A stretch of 64,000 nt of DNA from assembly GCF_020535545.1 (NCBI RefSeq), contig NZ_CP084752.1:558001-622000 (forward strand), written 5' to 3'. The DNA comes from Roseateles sp. XES5. GTDB lineage: Bacteria; Pseudomonadota; Alphaproteobacteria; Rhizobiales; Rhizobiaceae. Below the pieces are notes generated by a model. That model did not search any database. It was not told the origin of the DNA and saw only the letters and a program-made list of their open reading frames with translations. Made by a program: the position numbers and the translations under genes. Positions 37,029 through 44,225 of this stretch are shown piece by piece; the first letter of the stretch is position 1; every line of letters begins with the position of its first letter.

Positions 37029-37352
37029 TCATTGCCGCGCGATGCATTCCTCGCAGAGCGCGGCATGCGGAACGGCGGCAAGGCGGGCCGGCGAGATCGC
37101 CTCGCCGCACTTGGCGCAGCGGCCGAAGGTGCCGGCGGCGATGCGGTCGAGCGCGGCGTCGATGGCCTGGAGTTCCTTAAGGCCGGTGGTTCCGAACTCC
37201 TCCAGCACCTCGTCGTTCTCCCGCTCGACGGCGCGTTCGGCGCTGTCGCCGCTCTTCAGCGTGTCGAGGTCCTTTTCGATCCTGTGCAGCCGGCCGTAGA
37301 GCTCGCGCTTGCGGGTCAGAAGAATGTCCTTGTAGTGCACGAGGTCCGTCAC
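37029..37352 (-). CDS. Short DksA/TraR-type zinc-finger protein
   Basis: The 107-aa protein begins at GTG 37352, preceded by AGGAG eight bases upstream; a longer ATG frame at 37505 lacks a ribosome site. It has a helical coiled region (residues 10-60) and the four-cysteine zinc finger RCAKCGEAISPARLAAVPHA ending CEECI. Such proteins bind RNA polymerase through the secondary channel. Its coiled-coil is shorter than in full DksA, so activity may differ. Confidence 0.82.
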   Translation of the reverse strand: MTDLVHYKDILLTRKRELYGRLHRIEKDLDTLKSGDSAERAVERENDEVLEEFGTTGLKELQAIDAALDRIAAGTFGRCAKCGEAISPARLAAVPHAALCEECIARQ

Positions 37353-37557
37353 GGTCGCATCTCCTTGGGTTCGACTGGCCCGAAACTGGCATTGCCGCCG
37401 CTGGCGGGCATTGATCGGGATCAAGCCGGAGGCCGCCATCGTCAACGCTGCGTTGACGGTAAATCGCCGAAACGTCGTCTTTCGTGAACGCGCCCGTTCC
37501 GCCATATTCCGTTCAACACAACGGTTTCCATCCGGAAACCGAAACAGGGATCATAGC

Positions 37558-38520
37558 ATGACGGACCTCGACAGACGGACATTCCTCGGCGCCGCCGCCG
37601 CGGGCATCGCCGCCGGCAAGGCCGGCCCCATTCGCGCGGAGACCGCCACCATGACAACCACCACCACCACTGCTACCCACGCCGTCGACATGCCGGCCTT
37701 CGTCGATCATTCGCACCTGACGGTGGTCGACCTGCCGATGGTTTCGGCCTTCTACCAGCAGGTGATGGGCCTTTCGGTGCTGGACACATCGGCGTCCGGC
37801 GAAACGCTCGGCGTTGCCGGCCGGCCGCTGCTGACGCTGACGACGGGGGCGAACGCCGCCCGCGCGCCGCGCAATGCACCGGGCCTGTTCCACACCGCCT
37901 TCCTCGTGCCGAACCGTCGGGAACTTGGCCGCTGGCTCGCCCATGCCGCGCACAACAACGTGCAGCTCACCGGCGCCTCGGATCACCTCGTCAGCGAGGC
38001 GATCTATCTCGACGACCCCGAAGGCAACGGCATCGAGATCTATCGCGACCGCGACCGTTCGGAATGGACCTATGTGCCCGACGGCACCGTGAAGATGGCG
38101 ACGCACCGGCTGGACCTGCAGGCGCTCTACGACGAGGCCCCGAAGGACGGCTGGACCGGCCAGGAAAACGGCACGGTCATCGGCCATATCCACCTGCAGG
38201 TCTCCGACATTCCGCAGGCCAACGCCTTCTTCCAGGGCGTGCTCGGCCTCGACATCATGTCGAGCTATCCGGGCGCGAGTTTCTTCGCCAGCGGCAAGTA
38301 CCACCACCATGTGGCGGCCAATGTGTGGAATTCGCGTGGCCAGCCGAAGCGCGAGGGCGCCATGACCGGTCTTGCCGACTATACGATCCGCTTCAACGAA
38401 CCGGCAAAGCTCGCGGCGGCCGTCAGGAAGCTCGACGAACTGGCGATCCCGACCACGCGGGCTGGCGACACGATTTCGCTGGTCGACCCCTGGGGCATCG
38501 GGCTGAAGCTTTCGGCCTGA
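37558..38520 (+). CDS. Tat-exported VOC family protein (glyoxalase/extradiol dioxygenase-like)
   Basis: The 320-aa protein from ATG 37558 opens with a twin-arginine signal (DRRTFLGAAAAGIAAG), then two VOC domains: one around HSHLTVVDLPMVSAFYQQVM and one around IGHIHLQVSDIPQANAFFQG, ending with ISLVDPWGIGLKLS. The histidines and the glutamate of NGIEIYRDR are metal-ligand candidates. It resembles CatE-type catechol-2,3-dioxygenases, but a Tat signal is unusual for that group. Substrate unknown. Confidence 0.82.
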   Translation: MTDLDRRTFLGAAAAGIAAGKAGPIRAETATMTTTTTTATHAVDMPAFVDHSHLTVVDLPMVSAFYQQVMGLSVLDTSASGETLGVAGRPLLTLTTGANAARAPRNAPGLFHTAFLVPNRRELGRWLAHAAHNNVQLTGASDHLVSEAIYLDDPEGNGIEIYRDRDRSEWTYVPDGTVKMATHRLDLQALYDEAPKDGWTGQENGTVIGHIHLQVSDIPQANAFFQGVLGLDIMSSYPGASFFASGKYHHHVAANVWNSRGQPKREGAMTGLADYTIRFNEPAKLAAAVRKLDELAIPTTRAGDTISLVDPWGIGLKLSA

Positions 38521-38541
38521 GGCCTTTCCACCGCCATGCAA

Positions 38542-38572
38542 CGGCATCCTCGGGCTCGCCCCGAGGATGCCG
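38542..38572. terminator. Strong hairpin between convergent genes
   Basis: A perfect 13-base inverted repeat (arms 38542-38554 and 38560-38572, cggcatcctcggg) with a 5-base loop separates the VOC gene and the DUF930 gene. There is no T tract, so it may be a weak bidirectional terminator or an mRNA end-protecting stem. Confidence 0.5.
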
Positions 38573-38615
38573 CCCGTCGCCGGCCCATGGATGGGTCAGG
38601 CTCTTTCGGCCATCC

Positions 38616-39026
38616 TCAATCGTAGAGGTAATGCGCCGCCCATTCGTCATGGGGCACGATGTCGCCGACCTTGTACTTGAAGGCGTTCACCTCCAGCCGG
38701 TCGTCGCTCGCCTCGCATTTGTAGGACAGGCGGAACCATTCGCCCTTGCTGCGGAAGACCGCGCCCCTCGTCTTGAAGGTGGTGCCTTCCAGCTTGGGAT
38801 CGCCGAAGGCATAGGCGATCACCTTGTCCGGGCGGAAGCCGCCCTTGCCGTCGCTGATGCGGTCCATCGCCTCCATGTCGCAGCGCTGTTCCAGCCGCTC
38901 CTCCGGCGTCAGCTTTTCAAGCTGGCTGCGGATGCGCGCGTCGATGGCGAGTGCGGGAGCCGCGCAAAGCGGGGAAAGCGCAAGGGCGCAAAGGGCGATG
39001 CGGAACCCGCTAGCCTGTCGTTTCAA
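38616..39026 (-). CDS. DUF930 family exported protein
   Basis: A 136-aa protein with a signal peptide (IALCALALSPLCAAPALA) and the DUF930 body RIRSQLEKLTPEERLEQRCD, then YAFGDPKLEGTTFKTRGAVF. Two cysteines may pair in the periplasm. A perfect CtrA-type box lies 37 bases upstream of the start. The family is of unknown function and largely rhizobial. Confidence 0.83.
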   Translation of the reverse strand: MKRQASGFRIALCALALSPLCAAPALAIDARIRSQLEKLTPEERLEQRCDMEAMDRISDGKGGFRPDKVIAYAFGDPKLEGTTFKTRGAVFRSKGEWFRLSYKCEASDDRLEVNAFKYKVGDIVPHDEWAAHYLYD

Positions 39027-39062
39027 GGATGTGCCTCCTCTTCTTGCCGTCCTGCCGACGTC

Positions 39063-39077
39063 TTAATTCGGGGTTAA
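39063..39077. promoter_or_regulatory. Perfect CtrA full-site box (TTAA-N7-TTAA)
   Basis: ttaattcggggttaa matches the CtrA consensus exactly. It lies between divergent genes, 37 bases upstream of the DUF930 start and 111 bases upstream of the transporter start. Position relative to the DUF930 gene fits a site overlapping the promoter. Confidence 0.55.
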
Positions 39078-39187
39078 CGCGCAATATGTCGATTTGACGA
39101 CAGGCCGCAACCCACCTTGGGTTTCATGCGCGATTGCTGGAACTTCCCGCCCCCTGATGCGTTTCCGGCGCGAATTGGGGAAGCGCC

Positions 39188-40315
39188 ATGCACGATGTCT
39201 CGGGAAAACCGGCCGAACGCCGCCTCTTGCAGGGCAGTCTCGACCTTGAAAAGGACCTTTCGGAAGGCCGGCCACGCCGCTACGGCCTCGACATTGCCAG
39301 CGCCTGGGCGGTGATCGGCATTTTCGCGATCATGGCCATGGGTGTCGTCTACCTGATGGCGCCGATCCTCATTCCGCTCTGTCTTGCCGTCGTCACCGGC
39401 CTCATCTTCGGCGTGGCGGCGGAAAAGCTTACCGAATTCGGCATTCCGCCGCTGCCGACCGCGCTGCTGCTCGCCGGCCTCTTCGGCACCGGCCTCTTCC
39501 TCGTCGCGGGCCTTCTGGCCGATCCCATCGCACAGCTCGCGTCCAATGCGCCGGATCTGGTGCGCGGCGCCTATGACCGCATCACGCCGCTGTTTTCCCG
39601 CCTCGGCTGGCTCAACATTCGTCCCGAGACCTTCCAGGGCGGGCAGATGTCGATGGACAAGGTGCTGGAAAACACCGGCAGCATCCTCGGCATCCTCTCG
39701 GCGAGCCTGACGCCCGCTCTGCTGCAGGGCATGATCTTCTTCGCCGCGCTCGTGCTCTTTCTCTCCGCGCGCCTGAAGCTGCGCCAGATGATCATCCTGT
39801 CCTTTCCGCGCCGCGGCCAGCGGCTGACGACCATCCGCATCATGAACGCCATCGACAGTGCGCTCGGCTATTATTTCGCCACCGCGTCCCTGGTCTATGC
39901 CGCGCTCGGCGTCGTCACGGCGCTGATCACCTGGGGCGGCGGGCTCGCCATGCCGGCGCTCTGGGGTCTCTTCGCCTTCCTTTCCAGCTTCGTGCCCTTC
40001 CTCGGCGTGACGCTGATGACCATCGCGCTCGCCACCGCCGGCCTCTTGACGCATGACACGGTGATGATCGGCCTGTTGCCCGCCATCGGCTTTTTCCTCG
40101 TTCACCTCACCATGGAAAACCTCGTCATGCCCGCCGTCATGGGCAAACGGCTGGAGGTGAACGCCTTCATCATCTTCACCGCCATCATCTTCTGGACCTG
40201 GATGTGGGGCGCGGCCGGCGCCATGCTGGCTTTGCCGCTCTCCATCATCGGCATGACCATTGCCGACGAACTGCGTCCCGCCAAGCGCAAGGCGCGCCGG
40301 AGCCTGCCGGGCTGA
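39188..40315 (+). CDS. AI-2E (YdiK/PerM-type) family transporter
   Basis: A 375-aa protein with about eight membrane helices in the arrangement of the AI-2E family: two N-terminal pairs, a periplasmic segment around residues 130-185, and the conserved C-terminal region LENLVMPAVMGKRLEVNAFI followed by WGAAGAMLALPLSI. Members include Na+/H+ antiporters and proposed AI-2 exporters; substrate cannot be inferred. The CtrA box upstream may control it. Confidence 0.88.
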   Translation: MHDVSGKPAERRLLQGSLDLEKDLSEGRPRRYGLDIASAWAVIGIFAIMAMGVVYLMAPILIPLCLAVVTGLIFGVAAEKLTEFGIPPLPTALLLAGLFGTGLFLVAGLLADPIAQLASNAPDLVRGAYDRITPLFSRLGWLNIRPETFQGGQMSMDKVLENTGSILGILSASLTPALLQGMIFFAALVLFLSARLKLRQMIILSFPRRGQRLTTIRIMNAIDSALGYYFATASLVYAALGVVTALITWGGGLAMPALWGLFAFLSSFVPFLGVTLMTIALATAGLLTHDTVMIGLLPAIGFFLVHLTMENLVMPAVMGKRLEVNAFIIFTAIIFWTWMWGAAGAMLALPLSIIGMTIADELRPAKRKARRSLPG

Positions 40316-40323
40316 TCGGGCTT

Positions 40324-40370
40324 GCGCAAGAACATTATACATTCTATGAAAGTGTATAATGTTCTTGCGC
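40324..40370. promoter_or_regulatory. Operator: perfect 18-base inverted repeat upstream of the ArsR-type repressor
   Basis: Arms at 40324-40341 (gcgcaagaacattatac, plus a) and 40353-40370 are perfect inverted copies around an 11-base spacer. The AT-rich part attatac/gtataat resembles BigR/SqrR operator halves and could overlap the -10 element. It ends 10 bases before the TTG start of the repressor gene. Confidence 0.8.
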
Positions 40371-40380
40371 GGAGACCGCC

Positions 40381-40725
40381 TTGCCCATCCCTCTTTCCGC
40401 CGACACCGCCCCGCCTCATGCCGCCGACGCCCTGGCTGCGCGGGCGGCGGAGGTCGCCGGCCTCCTCAAAACGCTTGCTCATCCCGGCCGGCTGATGCTG
40501 GTCTGCACGCTCGTCGAGGGTGAGTTCTCCGTCGGCGCGCTCGAAGACAGGCTCGGCCTGCACCAGCCGAGCCTGTCGCAGCAGCTGACCCTGCTGCGTG
40601 AGGCCGGCATCGTCGAGACGCGGCGGGAAGGCAAGCAGATCTTCTACCGCCTGACGGCGGAAAAGGCGGCCCGCCTGGTCGCCGCGCTCCATGCCATCTT
40701 CTGCGCGGAGGACAGCCCGCAATGA
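40381..40725 (+). CDS. ArsR-family repressor, BigR/SqrR-type persulfide sensor
   Basis: The 114-aa protein starts at TTG 40381. Winged-helix residues SVGALEDRLGLHQPSLSQQL form the recognition region. Two cysteines at positions 42 (MLVCTLVEG) and 108 (HAIFCAED) match the redox pair of SqrR/BigR, which forms a tetrasulfide link on persulfide exposure and releases DNA. It overlaps the first transporter gene by 4 bases and is preceded by a long palindrome, so it probably autoregulates the operon. Confidence 0.85.
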   Translation: MPIPLSADTAPPHAADALAARAAEVAGLLKTLAHPGRLMLVCTLVEGEFSVGALEDRLGLHQPSLSQQLTLLREAGIVETRREGKQIFYRLTAEKAARLVAALHAIFCAEDSPQ

Positions 40726-41132
40726 CCGCCTATCTCCCTTCCCTGCTCGGCGGCATGCTGATCGGCCTCTCCGCCACATTGCTCCTGGCGCTCAACGGCC
40801 GCGTCGCCGGCATCAGCGGCATTGTCGGACGGCTGGCGCAGGGCGTAAACGTCGCCGCCAATGCCGGCTTCGTTGCCGGCCTGCTGCTCGGCCCCCTCCT
40901 CTACCGCGGTTTTACCGGCGGCTTTCCGACCATGAGCGTCACCACGCCCCTGCCGCTCATCGCCGTCGCCGGCCTGCTGGTGGGCGTGGGCACGCGCTAT
41001 GGCGCGGGCTGCACCAGCGGCCATGGGGTCTGCGGGCTCTCACGCCTTTCGCCACGCGCCTTCGCCGCCGTCGCCAGCTTCCTTGCCGCCGGCGTGCTGG
41101 CCGTCACCACGCTCAGGGGGTTCGGCCTGTGA
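40722..41132 (+). CDS. YeeE/YedE family thiosulfate/sulfur transporter, first half (PmpA-like)
   Basis: A 136-aa membrane protein with about four helices and the cysteine motif GAGCTSGHGVCGLSRLSPRA, typical of YeeE/YedE subunits that carry sulfur species on conserved cysteines. It overlaps the repressor gene (ATGA) and the second subunit gene (GTGA), so all three are coupled. Split two-gene forms controlled by BigR are called PmpA/PmpB. Confidence 0.87.
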   Translation: MTAYLPSLLGGMLIGLSATLLLALNGRVAGISGIVGRLAQGVNVAANAGFVAGLLLGPLLYRGFTGGFPTMSVTTPLPLIAVAGLLVGVGTRYGAGCTSGHGVCGLSRLSPRAFAAVASFLAAGVLAVTTLRGFGL

Positions 41133-41572
41133 CCCGTCCGCTCTTCAGTATCCTGGCGGCGCTCACCTGCGGCGCCCTCTTCGGCCTTGGCCTTGCCCTG
41201 TCGGGCATGCTGGATCCCGCCCGTGTGCAGGGTTTCCTCGATGTGACGGGCGCCTGGGACCCGAGCCTTGCCTTCGTGCTCGGCGGTGCGGTCGCCACCA
41301 TGGTTGTGGGCCTGCGGCTGATCCGCCGCCTGCCGCGTCCGGCTTTCGACATGCGCTTCCACCTGCCGGACAACCGCGCCGTCGACCGCCGGCTCGTGCT
41401 CGGTTCGGCGATCTTCGGCGCTGGCTGGGGCCTTGGCGGCTTCTGCCCCGGCCCCGCCATCGCCGCCCTGTCGCTCGGCCGGCTCGAACCGCTGCTCTTC
41501 GTCGCCTTCATGCTGGCCGGCATGGTGCTGCACGACCGGGTCGTCGCCCCGCCAGGCACGCTTGCCGCTTGA
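41129..41572 (+). CDS. YeeE/YedE family transporter, second half (PmpB-like)
   Basis: A 147-aa membrane protein from GTG 41129 with about four helices. It carries DPARVQGFLDVTGAWDPSLA and the cysteine motif GLGGFCPGPAIAALSLGR, complementing the first subunit to make one YeeE/YedE transporter fold. The 4-base overlap with the preceding gene supports a fixed stoichiometry. Substrate is probably a sulfur compound such as thiosulfate or sulfide-derived species. Confidence 0.87.
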   Translation: MTRPLFSILAALTCGALFGLGLALSGMLDPARVQGFLDVTGAWDPSLAFVLGGAVATMVVGLRLIRRLPRPAFDMRFHLPDNRAVDRRLVLGSAIFGAGWGLGGFCPGPAIAALSLGRLEPLLFVAFMLAGMVLHDRVVAPPGTLAA

Positions 41573-41632
41573 TGCGGGCGGCACGGCTCTCTATCTGTCT
41601 TCTCCCGCCTACCGATTTGCCGGAGTGATCTC

Positions 41633-43726
41633 TTGTCCGTCTTCAAAAACCTTCCCGCCGCTCCCGTCGCCGCCAAGAAGCCTGTTTCCGATACCCGCCA
41701 CGGCATTACCCGCACCGACGACTACGCCTGGTTCCGGGACGAGAACTGGCAGGCGATGTTCAAGGATCCCTCGATCCTGCAGCCGGAGATCCGCGCGCAT
41801 CTGGAGGCCGAGAACGCCTATATGACGGCGGCGATGGCCGATACGGAGGCGCTGCAGAAGGTGCTGTTTTCCGAGATGCGCGGGCGCATCAAGGAGGACG
41901 ACAGCTCCGTGCCCGTCAAGGACGGCCCCTTCGCCTATGGCACGTCCTACGTCACCGGCGGCGAGCAGCCGCGCTACTTCCGCGAGCCGCGCGGCGGCGG
42001 CGAACGCGTCCTCCTGCTCGACGGCGACAAGGAAGCCGCCGGCAAGGATTATTTCCGCCTCTCCGGCATCGACCATTCCACGGATCATTCGCTCGGCATC
42101 TGGGGCTATGACGACAAGGGCTCGGAATATTTCACACTGAAGGTGCGCGAGCTTGCGACCGGCGCGGACCGCGCCGACGAGATCGTCAATTCCGGCGGCG
42201 GCGGCGTCTGGGCGCCCGATGCGAAGAGCTTCTTCTACACCGCGCTCGACGAGAACCACCGCCCCTCGAAGATCTACCACCACATCCTCGGCGAGCGGCA
42301 GGAGAACGACCGGCTGGTCTTCGAGGAGAAGGACGCCGGCTTCTTCATGTCGGTCGGCGGCTCGCTGCTCGACGACTTCATCTATATCGACATCCACGAC
42401 CACGAGACGAGCGAATACCGCCTGCTCTCGACCAAGGACCTGCTTGCGACGCCCGTCGTCGTCGTCCCGCGCCAGACGGGCCTCGAATATTCGATGACGG
42501 AGGGCGGCGACGTCTTCTACATCCTGACCAATGCCGACGGCGCCAAGGACTTCAAGATCATGCAGGCGCCGGTGACGGCGCCCGGACGCGAGAACTGGAG
42601 CGAGGTCGTGCCGCACCGGCCCGGCACGCTCATCCTCAACCACATGGCCTATGCCCGCCACCTCGTCTGGCTGGAGCGCCACGAGGGCCTGCCGCGCATC
42701 GTCGTGCGCGACCGCGAAAGCGGCGAGGAACACGCCATTTCCTTCGCGGAAGAAGCCTATTCGCTCGGCCTTTCGGGCGCGGCGGAATACGACACCGACG
42801 TCATCCGCTTCTCCTATTCCTCGATGACGACGCCCTCGCAGCTCTTCGACTACAACATGGCGACGCGCGCGCGCACGCTCCTGAAGACGCAGGACGTGCC
42901 CTCCGGCCACAATCCCGACGACTATGTCACCCGCCGCGTCTTCGCGCCGGCCTGGGACGGCGAACAGGTGCCCGTCACCCTGCTCTATCGCAAGGACACG
43001 CCGCTCGACGGTTCCGCGCCCTGCCTGCTCTACGGCTACGGCGCCTACGGCATCACCATTCCGGCGTCCTTCAACACCAATTGCCTGTCGCTTGCCGACC
43101 GCGGCTTCGTCTATGCCATCGCCCATATCCGCGGCGGCAAGGACAAGGGCTTTGCCTGGTACGAAAACGGCAAGATGGACAGGAAGACCAATACGTTCAA
43201 GGACTTCGTCTCCGCGGCCGACTATCTGAATCAAGAGAAATTCACGTCCTACGCGAACATCGTCGCCGAGGGCGGCTCGGCCGGCGGCATGCTGATGGGC
43301 GCGATCGCCAACATGGCGCCGGAAAAATTCGGCGGCATCATCGCCGCCGTGCCCTTCGTCGACGTGCTCAACACCATGCTGGACGACACGCTGCCGCTGA
43401 CCCCGCCGGAATGGCCGGAATGGGGCAACCCCATCGAGAGCAAGGACTTCTACCAGTTGATGGCGAGCTATTCGCCCTACGACAATGTGGAGGCCAAGGC
43501 CTATCCCGCCATCCTCGCCCTGTCCGGCCTCACCGATCCGCGCGTGACCTACTGGGAGCCGACCAAGTGGGTGGCGAAGCTGCGCGAGAAGACGACCGGC
43601 AGCGAACCGATCCTGCTCAAGACCAATATGGGCGCCGGCCACGGCGGCGCCTCCGGCCGCTTCCAGCGCCTGGAGGAAATCGCCTTCGAATATGCCTTCG
43701 CGATCAAGGTGGCGGGGAAGATGTAG
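41633..43726 (+). CDS. ptrB: Oligopeptidase B-like S9 serine peptidase
   Basis: A 697-aa protein from TTG 41633 (GGAG upstream). The N-terminal seven-bladed propeller begins with HGITRTDDYAWFRDENW, and the C-terminal hydrolase domain has the nucleophile Ser549 in AEGGSAGGMLMGA, an Asp in LSGLTDPRVTYWEPTKW and the His in GAGHGGASGRF. No signal peptide. It should cut small peptides after basic residues in the cytoplasm. The size and motifs are standard for the family. Confidence 0.94.
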   Translation: MSVFKNLPAAPVAAKKPVSDTRHGITRTDDYAWFRDENWQAMFKDPSILQPEIRAHLEAENAYMTAAMADTEALQKVLFSEMRGRIKEDDSSVPVKDGPFAYGTSYVTGGEQPRYFREPRGGGERVLLLDGDKEAAGKDYFRLSGIDHSTDHSLGIWGYDDKGSEYFTLKVRELATGADRADEIVNSGGGGVWAPDAKSFFYTALDENHRPSKIYHHILGERQENDRLVFEEKDAGFFMSVGGSLLDDFIYIDIHDHETSEYRLLSTKDLLATPVVVVPRQTGLEYSMTEGGDVFYILTNADGAKDFKIMQAPVTAPGRENWSEVVPHRPGTLILNHMAYARHLVWLERHEGLPRIVVRDRESGEEHAISFAEEAYSLGLSGAAEYDTDVIRFSYSSMTTPSQLFDYNMATRARTLLKTQDVPSGHNPDDYVTRRVFAPAWDGEQVPVTLLYRKDTPLDGSAPCLLYGYGAYGITIPASFNTNCLSLADRGFVYAIAHIRGGKDKGFAWYENGKMDRKTNTFKDFVSAADYLNQEKFTSYANIVAEGGSAGGMLMGAIANMAPEKFGGIIAAVPFVDVLNTMLDDTLPLTPPEWPEWGNPIESKDFYQLMASYSPYDNVEAKAYPAILALSGLTDPRVTYWEPTKWVAKLREKTTGSEPILLKTNMGAGHGGASGRFQRLEEIAFEYAFAIKVAGKM

Positions 43727-43847
43727 GCCTCGTCCGTTCCCGCCTCTGGAAAAAACGGGGTGCGACGCGAAACTCCCTAAACTTCGGGATTTGAAAGCGC
43801 TTTGGAAAACGGAATGTTGCGGCGTCGCAGAACGGGAAGGAATCAGG

Positions 43848-44015
43848 ATGCGCCGCCACCAGCACGAAATCCGTTACCTCCTTGAAATCGTCCGGCAACT
43901 GGCGCGCCGGGACAGCATGACGCTGCTGGCCTATATCGCGACCATGGCGCTGGAAGAGAACAAGGAAAACGCGGACAGTGCTTCCAGCCACGAAGCCCCC
44001 CTTGGCGCCCTGTGA
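43848..44015 (+). CDS. Small hypothetical protein (55 aa)
   Basis: ATG 43848 follows AAGGAA at a good distance. The 55-aa product starts MRRHQHEIRYLLEIVRQLAR, is likely helical, and ends with an acidic tail. A terminator follows at 44081. Rhizobia encode many proteins of this kind; I cannot assign a family. Confidence 0.6.
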   Translation: MRRHQHEIRYLLEIVRQLARRDSMTLLAYIATMALEENKENADSASSHEAPLGAL

Positions 44016-44080
44016 GCGGGACGCCCGGCGAGCAGGCGGCCCATGAGGCGCCGACAGCCGGTGACACTTTCGAGACTTCA

Positions 44081-44104
44081 GGCCGGCCCAGGGGCCGGCC
44101 TTTT
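44081..44104 (+). terminator. Rho-independent terminator
   Basis: ggccggcc (44081-44088), a 4-base loop, and ggccggcc (44093-44100) followed by tttt. It lies 65 bases after the 55-aa gene. Confidence 0.8.
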
Positions 44105-44123
44105 GATTGCGTTGCCGGGTGTT

Positions 44124-44225
44124 AGAGCATGTCAGGTTCAGATTGAACCAGACATGCTCTAAATTCTTTTGTTTTCGTTTGTCTTTTCGGGAAAACCGGT
44201 TCCCACTTTTCCCTGACAAACTCTA
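44124..44225. repeat. RIME-like intergenic repeat, copy 1
   Basis: The element has an outer palindrome (agagcatgtc...gacatgctct) and a core aattcttttgttttcgtttg continuing through gggaaaaccggttcccactt to ctctag. The core from 44161 to 44225 is repeated almost unchanged at 58499-58565. The layout matches the RIME mosaic elements of rhizobia. It ends at the caspase-like gene stop. Confidence 0.8.

Noticed and set aside
41609..43642. A 677-aa minus-strand ORF opposite the oligopeptidase gene
   Set aside because: Antisense shadow; the plus strand carries the complete serine peptidase with catalytic motifs.
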